Shown piece after piece: positions 17,936 through 26,996 of a stretch of DNA of 48,876 bases. The number at the start of each line of letters is the position of its first letter. The first letter of the stretch is position 1. The notes below the pieces were generated by a model. It was not told the DNA's origin. It did no database searches and saw nothing but the letters and a program-made list of their open reading frames with translations. The stretch is taken from NCBI GenBank assembly GCA_964557565.1, contig CAZLAH010000005.1:1-48876 (forward strand), in the 5' to 3' direction. This stretch comes from UBA5232 sp964557565 (GTDB taxonomy: Bacteria > Patescibacteriota > Dojkabacteria > SC72). Made by a program: the position numbers and the translations under genes.

Positions 17936-20428
17936 CTAGACTATTTTCGCAGAAAAGCCTCTCTCTATCTTCTCTGTTATTTTATCAACTATAGCCTTTA
18001 TCTCCTTCTCATTTAAGGTCTTGCTGTAGTTTGAAGCAGTTATTCGGAATGTTATCCTTTTATTTTCTTTTAACTTCTTATCAGAATATATATCCAAACA
18101 CTCTACTCTTCCCCATAAAGTATCATTATTGATTACCTGTTCTATACTGTCTCTTAACTCTGCATATTTAATATCCTTTTTAACCTCAATACATATGTCT
18201 TGTGTAAATATCGGATATACAGGGGTATCCTTGTGTTTAATATCAGAAGAACTTAACTCTAAAAGAGAAGATATACATATTTCGAATGCACCAGAATATA
18301 TTGGTAATTTAAAATTCTTCTTAATATCTTCTTTTAACTGCCCTACTATACCAAGACATATATCTTGAACATATAACAATGCCGAAGTATTAGGATCAAA
18401 CATATTGATATCATTCTTTATATATTCAGGAATGTTTTGTTCAGAACAATCAGCTACTAATTCATATCTTACATTCTTAATGTTTAACCCCAAAAGTAGA
18501 TCCTCCGCATACCTTTTCATACCATAATATGGAGAACCAGAATTTCTCTTACTATCTTTGTTTACTAGAACACCTGATACATACCAATTCTCTTTTGGAA
18601 GATTCTCTTCATCCATATACCCTTTGATATGGGCAATATTCATCTCGAAAAGCAAGAAAGCTTCAAAACCCCTTTGTAGATTCTCCTGACTTCTTTTTAC
18701 AAGAGAAGGAATGAGAGAAGTTCTCATCAAAGAGAGCTCTGGTGCTAATGGATTCTTTATGCTGAATGCTAAATCAGAAGAAAGATTACAAAGAGAAAGA
18801 ATCTCTGAATTTGTAAAATTGTAACTTAAAGTTTCATTTCCACCTAATGTAGAGAGTATATTTCTAATTCTCTTTTTAATCTCAAAAGTATGATTCTTTC
18901 TTAAAGGTAATATGGCTTTTGTTGGTAGGCGTAATTCTATATTGTTGAAACCATATACTCTTCCTATATCTTCATGTATGTCTTCTTTGATATTTACATC
19001 TTTTCTCCAAGAAGGTACCCCTACTGTGATATCCTCTTCGGAAGAATTGATGATTGTATATTCTAAGTTAGTAAGTATCTCTTCAATATCTTTCTTTTTG
19101 AGATTGGTTCCCAAGTGAGTATTTACAGTTTGTATATTTAAAGACAAAGATTTATCATCTTCGCTTGTATTATTTATATCTATTATATTTGAAGCAACTG
19201 TTGCATTAGAGAGCTCTTTGCAGAGCTCTACAGCCTTCGTTAGGCCTACTAAGCATGTATTTGGATCTAGAGCATGTTTGTATCTTGTAGCAGCATCTGT
19301 AAACAATCCTAATTTCATTGAAGTTCTTCGTATATTTGTTTTCTCAAAGTTAGCAGACTCTATTACTATCCTCTTTGTATTATCATCAATTTCAATATCT
19401 CGTCCTCCAATGATTCCTGCTATTGCCAATGGATGAGTACTATCTGCAATGATCATTACAGAACTATCTAAATTATGAAGCTTATCATCTAAACACAACA
19501 AACTCTCTCCCTCATGAGCCATTCTTATGGCAATATGTGCACCTCCTTTTGAATTAGGATCATTCTCAACTAGCTTGTCATAGTCAAAAGCATGTAGTGG
19601 CTGTCCTACTAATGTAGCTACATAGTTTGTAATATCTACAATATTGTTTATTGGTTTTATATTTGATCTAACAAGTACAGATTTTAACCAAACAGGAGAT
19701 TCTTTTATTTCAACATGATCTAATACAATTGCAGTATATCGAGGACATGTAGCTTCTGCATCGTTCTTAATATCCAATGGAAGTACTTCTTCCTCTACCT
19801 TTAAATTAGTATTTGGTGATCTATACCAATCAGGACTTTCAAACCTGTTTCCAGTTATTGCTGTAAGTTCTCTAGAAAGCCCAATTATACTAAATAGATC
19901 TCCCCTGTTTGTTAGAGCTTTATTCTCAATATCTACAACAGTATCATTTAGTTCAAAATACTCTGAAAGGTTAACACCAATGGGAGCATCACTTGGAAGC
20001 TTAAAAACATTCTCATGCTTATTACTAATATTTAATTCTCTTTCAGATGCCAACATACCGTTAGACATTACTCCTCTGAGTTTTATTTCTTTGATTACGA
20101 ATGGTTCTGCTTGAGAGGATATGCTGTAAGGTACAGTTGCACCTGGTTTCAGATATGCTACTTTATCACCAACATTTAAAGTTCTGTCTCCTGCAACTAC
20201 CTGTATAGTTTCATCTTCTCCATGGTTGATTTGATATATTCCTAATTTATCTGAATCAGGATGGTTTTCTTTTTCTACTATTTCAGCAACTACAATATCT
20301 TTATAATCATTCTCTATATTACGTGAGTTTTCTACAGCACCTATCTGTGTCTTTATGAGTTCCACTATCTTCTCACTAGGTTCTGTAATATTCCCAAATT
20401 GTTTTAAAAGATTTATGGATGTTTGCAT
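17936..20428 (-). CDS. pheT: Phenylalanyl-tRNA synthetase beta subunit
   Basis: The 830-residue beta subunit of the alpha2-beta2 enzyme. It has the N-terminal tRNA-binding OB domain (about 40-150, with HPDSDKLGIYQI), the B3/B4 editing domain, the B5 domain, the catalytic-like core and a C-terminal ferredoxin-fold anticodon-binding domain (last 95 residues, starting near YPIFTQDICIEV). Length is normal. The gene follows pheS with one base between stop and ATG, so the subunits are translated from one message. Confidence 0.97.
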   Translation of the reverse strand: MQTSINLLKQFGNITEPSEKIVELIKTQIGAVENSRNIENDYKDIVVAEIVEKENHPDSDKLGIYQINHGEDETIQVVAGDRTLNVGDKVAYLKPGATVPYSISSQAEPFVIKEIKLRGVMSNGMLASERELNISNKHENVFKLPSDAPIGVNLSEYFELNDTVVDIENKALTNRGDLFSIIGLSRELTAITGNRFESPDWYRSPNTNLKVEEEVLPLDIKNDAEATCPRYTAIVLDHVEIKESPVWLKSVLVRSNIKPINNIVDITNYVATLVGQPLHAFDYDKLVENDPNSKGGAHIAIRMAHEGESLLCLDDKLHNLDSSVMIIADSTHPLAIAGIIGGRDIEIDDNTKRIVIESANFEKTNIRRTSMKLGLFTDAATRYKHALDPNTCLVGLTKAVELCKELSNATVASNIIDINNTSEDDKSLSLNIQTVNTHLGTNLKKKDIEEILTNLEYTIINSSEEDITVGVPSWRKDVNIKEDIHEDIGRVYGFNNIELRLPTKAILPLRKNHTFEIKKRIRNILSTLGGNETLSYNFTNSEILSLCNLSSDLAFSIKNPLAPELSLMRTSLIPSLVKRSQENLQRGFEAFLLFEMNIAHIKGYMDEENLPKENWYVSGVLVNKDSKRNSGSPYYGMKRYAEDLLLGLNIKNVRYELVADCSEQNIPEYIKNDINMFDPNTSALLYVQDICLGIVGQLKEDIKKNFKLPIYSGAFEICISSLLELSSSDIKHKDTPVYPIFTQDICIEVKKDIKYAELRDSIEQVINNDTLWGRVECLDIYSDKKLKENKRITFRITASNYSKTLNEKEIKAIVDKITEKIERGFSAKIV

Positions 20429-20429
20429 T

Positions 20430-21452
20430 TTAGAATTGTTTCAAGAAGTTAAGGTTAGAGTCTCTCAAATGTCGTATATCATTAATTCCTCTCTTTATCA
20501 TAGTTAATCTATCTACTCCAAAACCCCATGCGAAACCAGAATATTCATCAGGATCTATTCCTCCTTCTCTTAATACATTTGGATGTATCATTCCACAACC
20601 CATTATCTCAATCCAACCGCTATGACCACATGTACTACATCCTGCCTTGTTGCAGAATGGACAACTAATTACAAATTCGCAATCTGGCTCTGTAAAAGGA
20701 AAGTAAGCTGGTTGTACTTTTACTTCAAGCTCTTTTTCTAAATATGCTTCAAGAAATGTCTTTATGGTAGCTTGCATGTTCCCAAGGGAAATACCCTTGT
20801 CTACATATATTCCCTCTATTTGATGGAAGGTATGTTCATGTCCTGCATCTGTAGCTTCATTCCTAAAACACCTACCAGGAAGTACGACTGCTATCGGTGG
20901 TGGCCCAAACATCTTCAATGCTCTGTTTTGCATTGTAGATGTATGCGCAGGAAGTATATATCCGTCTTCTGTAGAGAATGTATCATACATATCTCTAGCG
21001 GGATGCCCTACCGGAAAATTCAAAGATTCAAACATATGGTAATCATCATCTATCTGTCTACTTTCGAGAACATTGAAACCCATTCCTGAGAATATATTTG
21101 TTAATGTTTCGATTTCTTGTGTTAATGGGTGTTTACTACCTTGTAATTTAGATATTCTTGTACTTTCTGTATTTGAGTTAATATCAAAAGGTGCAGTTGG
21201 GTCTATTCTTTCATTTGAGGAATATGTGTTTTTGCTATCATTCTTCTCTTCGAGGATATCGTTTAGTAAAGTTTTTAAATAGTTGATCTCTTTTCCGTAC
21301 TCTGCTCTCTTCTCTTTTGGTACGTTTGGTATATCTTTTATGGAGAGTGTAACTAACCCATTCTTACCAAGATATTTTTCTTTTATTGCTGATATATCAA
21401 GAGTATCTTTGTCTTTATTTATTGAAGTTATTATTTTCTCAAGACTTTCCAT
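20430..21452 (-). CDS. pheS: Phenylalanyl-tRNA synthetase alpha subunit
   Basis: The catalytic subunit, 340 residues. The class II core is clear: PGRCFRNEATDAGHEHTFHQIEG is motif 2 and GFAWGFGVDRLTMIKRGI is motif 3. The N-terminal coiled-coil arm (about 1-85) that contacts tRNA is present. A four-Cys cluster (C264, C267, C272, C275, reading CPFCNKAGCSTC) suggests a zinc knuckle, a variant found in some PheS lineages. It is the first gene of pheS-pheT and is separated from the infC operon by an intrinsic terminator. Confidence 0.97.
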   Translation of the reverse strand: MESLEKIITSINKDKDTLDISAIKEKYLGKNGLVTLSIKDIPNVPKEKRAEYGKEINYLKTLLNDILEEKNDSKNTYSSNERIDPTAPFDINSNTESTRISKLQGSKHPLTQEIETLTNIFSGMGFNVLESRQIDDDYHMFESLNFPVGHPARDMYDTFSTEDGYILPAHTSTMQNRALKMFGPPPIAVVLPGRCFRNEATDAGHEHTFHQIEGIYVDKGISLGNMQATIKTFLEAYLEKELEVKVQPAYFPFTEPDCEFVISCPFCNKAGCSTCGHSGWIEIMGCGMIHPNVLREGGIDPDEYSGFAWGFGVDRLTMIKRGINDIRHLRDSNLNFLKQF

Positions 21453-21501
21453 ATTTTGTTCTGCTTATCTATATTTCTAAGTATACTATATATTATTAAA
21501 C

Positions 21502-21528
21502 AAAAAAGGACCCTTTGCAGAGTCCTTT
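21502..21528 (-). terminator. Intrinsic terminator after rplT
   Basis: On the minus strand a 7-bp stem AAAGGAC/GTCCTTT encloses a purine-rich loop and is followed by a run of six Us. It sits between the likely rplT stop and the pheS start, so it should end the thrS-infC-rpmI-rplT transcript. An alternative is a leader attenuator for pheS, but no leader peptide is evident. Confidence 0.75.
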
Positions 21529-21545
21529 AAGATTACTTAAAAGCT

Positions 21546-21716
21546 CTACAAAGATTTTACCAAAAAAGAAAANNNNNNNNNNNNNNNNNNNNNNNNNNNN
21601 NNNNNNNNNNNNNNNNNNNNNNNNNNNNNNNNNNNNNNNNNNNNNNNNNNNNNNNNNNNNNNNNNNNNNNNNTTATTATGTTTTCTTCTTCTTGTTGTAC
21701 CACCTTTTACTCTCAT
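21546..21716 (-). CDS. rplT: Ribosomal protein L20, split by gap
   Basis: The first 14 codons (21716 to 21673) read MRVKGGTTRRRKHN, the typical basic L20 N-terminus. After the 100-N gap the frame FSFLVKSL followed by TAG (21572 to 21546) fits the end of an L20 protein. The rest of the gene, about 280 bases by family length, is lost in the gap, whose stated size is therefore too short. L20 binds 23S rRNA early in 50S assembly. It follows rpmI by 10 bases in the usual infC-rpmI-rplT order. Confidence 0.8.
   Translation of the reverse strand: MRVKGGTTRRRKHNXXXXXXXXXXXXXXXXXXXXXXXXXXXXXXXXXXFSFLVKSL
21573..21672. other. Assembly gap (100 N) inside rplT
   Basis: Exactly 100 Ns. L20 is about 117 residues, so the true missing length is likely nearer 280 bases. 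Confidence 0.99.
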
Positions 21717-21726
21717 GGTTCTTTAA

Positions 21727-21939
21727 CTATATATTAACTATCTTAGCTTGAATCTTTTTAGCTATATTTTTATCTATCAAAGCATTATCCTTCTGTCTTC
21801 TCTTAGCTCTTGATGATTTTTTAGTTCTCAAGTGACCTTGATGACTTTGCTTGTACATGAGCTTTGGTTTCTTGTTTCCTCTTGGATTTGAAACACTTAC
21901 TCTTTTCTTTGCTGTTTTGTTAGTTTTTTGCCTTGCCAT
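21727..21939 (-). CDS. rpmI: Ribosomal protein L35
   Basis: A 70-residue, very basic protein of the large subunit. The conserved core QSHQGHLRTKKSSRAKRR corresponds to the L35 motif S-H-x-L-x-x-K-S-x-x-x-K-R. A short extra C-terminal tail (NALIDKNIAKKIQAKIVNI) extends beyond the usual end. Its ATG lies inside the end of infC (20-base overlap) and has no Shine-Dalgarno sequence, suggesting coupled translation. Confidence 0.9.
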   Translation of the reverse strand: MARQKTNKTAKKRVSVSNPRGNKKPKLMYKQSHQGHLRTKKSSRAKRRQKDNALIDKNIAKKIQAKIVNI

Positions 21940-22450
21940 TTGGTTTAAATGTCAAAAATATTCGATTTCCTTCGAACTTAGATTCGGATTCGATACTACT
22001 ATAATCTGCGAAATTAGTCAATATATCGTTGAAAACTAGCATCGCCTGTTCTCTTGTTTGTCTTCCTTTCTTAACAACAATTATCTTTACGTTGTGTCCC
22101 TTTTCTAGGAATTCTTTAGCTCTCTTTACTCTGTGTTGTATATCGCCACTATCTATTACAGGGGAAAATCTTAATTCTTTTGTTTCTTTTACTTTTCCTT
22201 TCTTGTTCTGTCTTGTCTTTTTGCTTTGAATATACATATACTTAGAGTAATCCATTATTTTACAAACTGGAGGATTTACTCCTGCACCAACCTCTACTAA
22301 ATCAAGGCCTTCTTCTTTAGCCATTTGCAAGGCTCTTGCTGTTTCTGTTACTCCAACATTCTCTCCTTTGCTTCCAATTAGCTGTACTTGAGGTACTCTA
22401 ATATATTCATTTCTTCTAGGTCCGTAATCTTTTCTTTTCTCTTGATACAT
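21920..22450 (-). CDS. infC: Translation initiation factor IF-3
   Basis: IF-3 keeps the small subunit free and checks start-codon pairing. At 176 residues it has both domains: the N-terminal domain with VQLIGSKGENVGVTETARAL and DLVEVGAGVNPPVCKIMDY, and the C-terminal domain with KETKELRFSPVIDSGDIQHRVKRAKEFLEKG. The start is ATG; the usual infC AUU start is not needed, because the ATG at 22450 gives the expected N-terminus. It lies 22 bases after thrS and overlaps rpmI, the conserved thrS-infC-rpmI-rplT layout. Confidence 0.96.
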   Translation of the reverse strand: MYQEKRKDYGPRRNEYIRVPQVQLIGSKGENVGVTETARALQMAKEEGLDLVEVGAGVNPPVCKIMDYSKYMYIQSKKTRQNKKGKVKETKELRFSPVIDSGDIQHRVKRAKEFLEKGHNVKIIVVKKGRQTREQAMLVFNDILTNFADYSSIESESKFEGNRIFLTFKPNGKAKN

Positions 22451-22472
22451 TAATTAATGTAAAAATATTAAA

Positions 22473-24245
22473 TTAGCTATTTACTCGGAATGATTCCTTT
22501 GTTCGAATCTCTTCCTTAAGGTTGTCTATGAACTCTTGTATCTTCATCAAACCTTCTTCTTTATTTCTTCTTGCTCTTACAGATACAGTTTCAGTTTCTA
22601 CCTCTTTGTCTCCGACTACAATGATGTAAGGTATTTTCATTTTTTCGGCATCCCTTATTCTTGCTTGCATACTTTTGTTTCTGTCATCCATCTTCACTCT
22701 GAAGCTAGCCTCTTTCAACTTCTTTAGTACATCAGATGCATATTCTGCATGTTTCTCAGAGATTGGGACGATATATACCTGTTCTGGGGTAAACCAAAGA
22801 GGGAAATCTCCACCGTGATGTTCTATGAGGAAAGCAAAGAATCTTTCGAATGAACCAATGAGAGCTCTATGTATTACATAGGGTTGTTGTTCCTTACCTT
22901 CAGAATCTATATATGTAATTTCAAATTTCTCTGGAAGATTGAAATCTAATTGTACAGTTGATATCGAGTCTTCTTTCCCAAATACATTAACTGCTTGAAT
23001 ATCTATCTTTGGTCCATAGAATGCTGCATCTCCTGGCATTTCTTCAAAATCCAAACCTCTATCAGTTAAAACCTTTCTTAATGTCTCTTCTGCAAACGCC
23101 CATTTATCAGGACTCCCTGCATATTTTTCTGCTTTTTCAGTATTACTAGACAAAGAAAGTCGATATTTGTAATTATCGAAACCTACATCTTTGTAGAATA
23201 TATTCAAAAGATCCAAAGTTTCATTTATTACCCCTTCAAGTTGCTCTCCAGTACAGAAAAGGTGTGCATCATTCTGTGTAAATCCTCTTACTCTTTGTAA
23301 TCCATGCAATTCTCCACTCTTTTCATATCTATATACTGTACCAAGTTCGCCTAATTTGTATGGTAACTCTCTATAACTCTTTGGTGTCATTTTGTATACC
23401 ATCATTGCTGCAGGACAATTCATTGGTTTAAGGTAGTAAGTCTCATCTTCAACTTTTATTGGTGCATACATAGATTCTTTGTAAAAATCTAAATGACCAG
23501 AAGTCTGAAACAATATTTCCTTATTTATATGTGGAGTTAAGATGTGCTCATATCCAGCATCTCTTTCTAAATCCAACATATATTCTTCAAGTATTCTTCT
23601 CATTCTGTATCCTCTTGGAAGCCAGACTGGAAGTCCCTGCCCTATCTCTTGGATTATTGCAAAGAGTTCTAGCTGTTTACCAAGCTTTCTGTGATTTCTG
23701 TTCTCTAACTCTTCTTGATCCTTTACAAATTTCTCTAATTCTTCCTTTGTCTCAAATGCAGTACCATATATTCTGGTTAACATTTTCTTTGTCTCATCAC
23801 CTCTCCAATATGCACCTGCAGTTTTTGTAAGCTTTATAGCTCCTATCTCTTTGGTATTCTCAAGATGTGGGCCTCTACATAGGTCTGCAAACTCATTTTC
23901 TCCAGTAACAAAGAAGCTTAGTTCGTCTCCTGGAATTCCTTCAAGTAATTCCAATTTGTAAACTTGATCTGTTTTTTTGTAGTAATCAATCGCGTCTTTT
24001 CTAGGCATGAAGATTTGTTGTATGGGGTGACCTTCTTTAATGATTCTCTTCATTTCTTTCTCAATCTTTTTTAGATCCTCTTCCTCTATTGGTTCTACAA
24101 AATCAAAGTCGTAGTAAAAACCATTATCAATAGCTGGTCCAATACCAAGCTTTGTATCAGGGTAAAGCGTTAGTATCGCTTGTGCTAGTACATGAGAAGC
24201 AGAGTGTCTCATTTTTTCTAGTTTAGATATATTTTCAGAATTCAT
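22473..24245 (-). CDS. thrS: Threonyl-tRNA synthetase without TGS domain
   Basis: A class II synthetase charging tRNA-Thr. The 590-residue protein begins directly at the editing domain: H14-SAS-H18, with C123 and H127 in LCRGPH forming the editing site. The catalytic core has the zinc ligand C277 in MNCPAAM and motif 3 at IHRALIGSFERF. The C-terminal anticodon domain starts near VYIVPISEKH. The N-terminal TGS domain of the roughly 640-residue enzymes is absent, and no upstream in-frame extension exists. A promoter (24371-24399) gives a leader of about 120 bases, unusually long for this window. Confidence 0.97.
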   Translation of the reverse strand: MNSENISKLEKMRHSASHVLAQAILTLYPDTKLGIGPAIDNGFYYDFDFVEPIEEEDLKKIEKEMKRIIKEGHPIQQIFMPRKDAIDYYKKTDQVYKLELLEGIPGDELSFFVTGENEFADLCRGPHLENTKEIGAIKLTKTAGAYWRGDETKKMLTRIYGTAFETKEELEKFVKDQEELENRNHRKLGKQLELFAIIQEIGQGLPVWLPRGYRMRRILEEYMLDLERDAGYEHILTPHINKEILFQTSGHLDFYKESMYAPIKVEDETYYLKPMNCPAAMMVYKMTPKSYRELPYKLGELGTVYRYEKSGELHGLQRVRGFTQNDAHLFCTGEQLEGVINETLDLLNIFYKDVGFDNYKYRLSLSSNTEKAEKYAGSPDKWAFAEETLRKVLTDRGLDFEEMPGDAAFYGPKIDIQAVNVFGKEDSISTVQLDFNLPEKFEITYIDSEGKEQQPYVIHRALIGSFERFFAFLIEHHGGDFPLWFTPEQVYIVPISEKHAEYASDVLKKLKEASFRVKMDDRNKSMQARIRDAEKMKIPYIIVVGDKEVETETVSVRARRNKEEGLMKIQEFIDNLKEEIRTKESFRVNS

Positions 24246-24370
24246 AGCAAAAAAATATTAATTTAATGGATATTGTGAAAAGTATTCAGCATTTTAAAAG
24301 GTGTATGTTGAAAAAACGACCTTACAAAGTTTTGACTTGTTTATACCGAACTGTTTGTACATTAGGATTA

Positions 24371-24399
24371 ATTCTATATTTTTATGAATGATTTTGCAA
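24371..24399 (-). promoter_or_regulatory. Promoter of thrS
   Basis: On the minus strand, TTGCAA (24394-24399), a 17-base spacer and TAGAAT (24371-24376). It overlaps the rsmD-thrS gap and would give a leader of about 120 bases. The leader has a U6 run but no T-box specifier or antiterminator motif. Confidence 0.55.
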
Positions 24400-24407
24400 T
24401 GAGGCAA

Positions 24408-25151
24408 TTATTTTACGATGAAGAATGTAATTGTATTTAAACCCAACTCTATCTCTTCTACTATCGTTATGTTCTCCAAATTCAATTTTCTTAAATCATA
24501 TCTCTTTGGATGCTTTACAATTAGTGCTCCTTTAAATCTTTTCTTTGATGGTTGTGCTACTCCTGGTAAGAGTTGGGATGCCATATTGAGAATAGTTTCC
24601 ATCTTGAATACTTTCTTGGTATTGAAGAGCTTGTAAGGAGGATCTATGAATATTATATCGAACACTTTCTTTTCTTCTCCATCCTGATTAACCATTGAGT
24701 AGAGATATTCTTCTGTTTTTGCTTTTACAATATCACTTTGCGTCAAGAAACCAGTATGTGCTACATTCTTTTTGAGAATGAAGTTTGCATTCTTAGAAGC
24801 ATCTACAAATACAACTGATTCTGCACCTCTTGAGAGAGCTTCTAATCCAAAAGAGCCAGCACCAGCATAGAGGTCTAGGATATCTTTTTTAACGATATCT
24901 TCTTTCAAAATATCAAAAATTCTAATCTTCATCCTATCTGTCATTGGTCTTGTAGCTTTTGGTATCTCAATACTGAAGTTCTTAACCTTTCCACCTGTAA
25001 TTCTTACAGCTGTGTTAATATCTGGTTCTTTACTCTGTAGTTTCTCCTTGAGAAAGGTATCTTCCCTCTGTTCGAATTCTTCAGGAGTATCTACTTTCCA
25101 CTTGTTTTTCTCTTTTCTTAATTTTTTAAATGAATCATGTTTTAAGCTCAT
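24408..25151 (-). CDS. rsmD: 16S rRNA (guanine-966 N2)-methyltransferase, RsmD family
   Basis: An SAM-dependent Rossmann methyltransferase of 247 residues. RITGGKVKNFSIEIPKATRPMTDR matches the RsmD entry motif R-I-I-G-G...R-P-T-x-D-R. DLYAGAGSFGLEALSRGA is the SAM-binding loop and IDPPYKL the catalytic motif. The target would be G966 of 16S rRNA in the small subunit. A polar N-terminal extension of about 45 residues (Lys/Glu-rich) is longer than in E. coli RsmD; the alternative is a later start, but no other ATG precedes the core motif. TATAAT lies 8 bases before the ATG. Confidence 0.9.
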   Translation of the reverse strand: MSLKHDSFKKLRKEKNKWKVDTPEEFEQREDTFLKEKLQSKEPDINTAVRITGGKVKNFSIEIPKATRPMTDRMKIRIFDILKEDIVKKDILDLYAGAGSFGLEALSRGAESVVFVDASKNANFILKKNVAHTGFLTQSDIVKAKTEEYLYSMVNQDGEEKKVFDIIFIDPPYKLFNTKKVFKMETILNMASQLLPGVAQPSKKRFKGALIVKHPKRYDLRKLNLENITIVEEIELGLNTITFFIVK

Positions 25152-25171
25152 AGGTAGACATTATACTATTT

Positions 25172-26977
25172 TTAATTGATATTTATACCATTTAATCTAA
25201 GTCCTTCCATTTTGGTATGGTTGTAGAGATCAACGAAAGTTGCAGTTTCTGACCAATCACTCATATCATCATCGATGTCCCAAAAGCGTATTCTCCAATA
25301 CAAGGTAGAACCAGAATTTGTTAATGGAGAACCAGCATATGTAAAATCAGAGGATCTAGAGTTGTTAGAAATAGTTGTTGAGATCTTGCCACTATCCCAT
25401 TTCGCAGTTCCCGTAAAATTTGTATTATCACTTACTTCTATTTGATATGCAGAAGAATTATCCTCATCTGGGTCCGTGTATATTGCAGAGAATGATGGTG
25501 TGGAGGATAATATATATGAAGGATTTGTTCTTCCATCTGTTAATAATTCTGTTGGTTGGTTTGGAGCGACTATACCCAATACTGCTCCATTCTCTTTTAT
25601 CTCAACTTCTTTTTGAGCTACAACTTTCTCTTGTTCTTCCTTGTTTTCTACAAGAGTTGTATCCTTTTTCTTCTCAAATATTGCAGATTCAGAGCTTAAA
25701 GAAACTTTCAAAGAATTTTTCTTCTTTGCAAAGATGACAGATATATTCCAAGGAGAATTCTTAGAGGATATTGTTAATGTCTTTTTTGTATTATCTAAAC
25801 ATATATATTCATCACTTGAAAAAGAACTTTTTGTTTTTTCAAATTGCAATTGTAACGTATGCTCGTGATTTTCTTCTCCTCCAGTTTCTCCCAAACCTTG
25901 TGATGCTCCGTAAGGAAAGTAGCCTTCTATATTTGAATAATATTCCCATCCCAGAGGTGGAAGTATTGTAAATATACCTATACTATTTGGTGAAAAAAAA
26001 CTCTTTTCAATATTCTTTATGTATTTAACTTTGTAATATGGAGGTGTAGTTGCAGAAGATGAGATTTTTGAAGATTTAAGAATATATGTATCATTGTCTC
26101 CCTCTGTAGCATCCTCTTTACATATGGGGGTATGTGAGTGTGTGTTCTTTGAAATGTTTTGTTTTTCTACTCTTCCTATGACAAATTTGTCTGAAATGCC
26201 TTCTACATCAACCCACCCTTTGGGAGTTGTATTGTGGTCTATCATGGCAAAACTATCACTTTCTAACAGCCCATCATTATTTGAGCAGTAATATACTTCG
26301 AAAGAAGGTAGAGATGTTTGAACAGAAGAAAGTTGCTTGTTAAGGATACCTGAAGTACATGATTTACTGCCTTCTTCTGTTAAGAATGCTTGTTGATGAC
26401 AATCTATGGTATCTGTCTTAATAGTGTGAGTATGTGTTTCTAAACCTTCTTCTACACCATATTCATTACCCCCTTTTATATATCTCCCTTCAAAGTTACT
26501 TTCCTCAGTCCATTTCCCAGTACAGTGAGTTTCTCTTTGTATTAGGAACTTGCCATTCCAAGTCTCTTGCGCATCTTGAGCATATTCATTTCCATAGTAC
26601 ATGTATATGCTTTTTCCTTCTTGAGGAATTAAGGGTACTCTTACCCATACCTGTGTTTCCTCGGAATTGCATCCTCCCTCTATCCAGTATTTAAGATGTG
26701 AAAGATTATCTTCATCAACAAACCTTAGATCAGAGCAATCGGTTTTTAATTTAAAGGCATCAACTAGCTCTTTGGTATTTATCGTTACCAATATATCTTG
26801 TTCTGCTAATGGAACTTCATCTTTGTTCTCTATATCTAATGACTTCCTGTAGAGCCAATTGCCTTCAATTTGTTGATCTGAAGAAGGTTTTGTGTATGTT
26901 GTGTAGTAATATATTCCCAAGGAGATGGTTGCGATTGAAAGGATTATGATTACAATATTTTTAGTAGATAGAGTCAT
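25172..26977 (-). CDS. DUF2341-containing membrane-anchored surface protein
   Basis: A 601-residue protein anchored by one N-terminal membrane helix (about 9-27), with the rest outside. Residues about 40-130 match the DUF2341 pattern: WLYRKSLDIEN at the start and KSIYMYYGN at the end, a beta-sandwich common in CPR surface proteins. The centre is rich in Cys, His and Thr with no family I recognise. A low-complexity Lys/Glu linker follows near residues 430-460. The C-terminal 100 residues form an Fn3-like domain (YQIEVSDNTNF, then LYWRIRFWDIDDDMSDWSE). It is likely an adhesin or wall-associated protein. A -10 box lies 6 bases before the ATG. Confidence 0.8.
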   Translation of the reverse strand: MTLSTKNIVIIILSIATISLGIYYYTTYTKPSSDQQIEGNWLYRKSLDIENKDEVPLAEQDILVTINTKELVDAFKLKTDCSDLRFVDEDNLSHLKYWIEGGCNSEETQVWVRVPLIPQEGKSIYMYYGNEYAQDAQETWNGKFLIQRETHCTGKWTEESNFEGRYIKGGNEYGVEEGLETHTHTIKTDTIDCHQQAFLTEEGSKSCTSGILNKQLSSVQTSLPSFEVYYCSNNDGLLESDSFAMIDHNTTPKGWVDVEGISDKFVIGRVEKQNISKNTHSHTPICKEDATEGDNDTYILKSSKISSSATTPPYYKVKYIKNIEKSFFSPNSIGIFTILPPLGWEYYSNIEGYFPYGASQGLGETGGEENHEHTLQLQFEKTKSSFSSDEYICLDNTKKTLTISSKNSPWNISVIFAKKKNSLKVSLSSESAIFEKKKDTTLVENKEEQEKVVAQKEVEIKENGAVLGIVAPNQPTELLTDGRTNPSYILSSTPSFSAIYTDPDEDNSSAYQIEVSDNTNFTGTAKWDSGKISTTISNNSRSSDFTYAGSPLTNSGSTLYWRIRFWDIDDDMSDWSETATFVDLYNHTKMEGLRLNGININ

Positions 26978-26983
26978 ACTACT

Positions 26984-26989
26984 ATTCTA
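26984..26989 (-). promoter_or_regulatory. -10 box of DUF2341 surface protein gene, leaderless
   Basis: TAGAAT on the minus strand, exactly 6 bases before the ATG. Confidence 0.5.
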
Positions 26990-26996
26990 TCAGAAA

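Noticed and set aside
21502..21528. Attenuator controlling pheS-pheT
   Set aside because: A terminator is present, but no Phe-rich leader peptide was found and the hairpin is better explained as the end of the rplT operon. Kept as a terminator.
24246..24364. T-box riboswitch upstream of thrS
   Set aside because: No GGTGG-type antiterminator motif, specifier loop or AGTA-like stem I feature.
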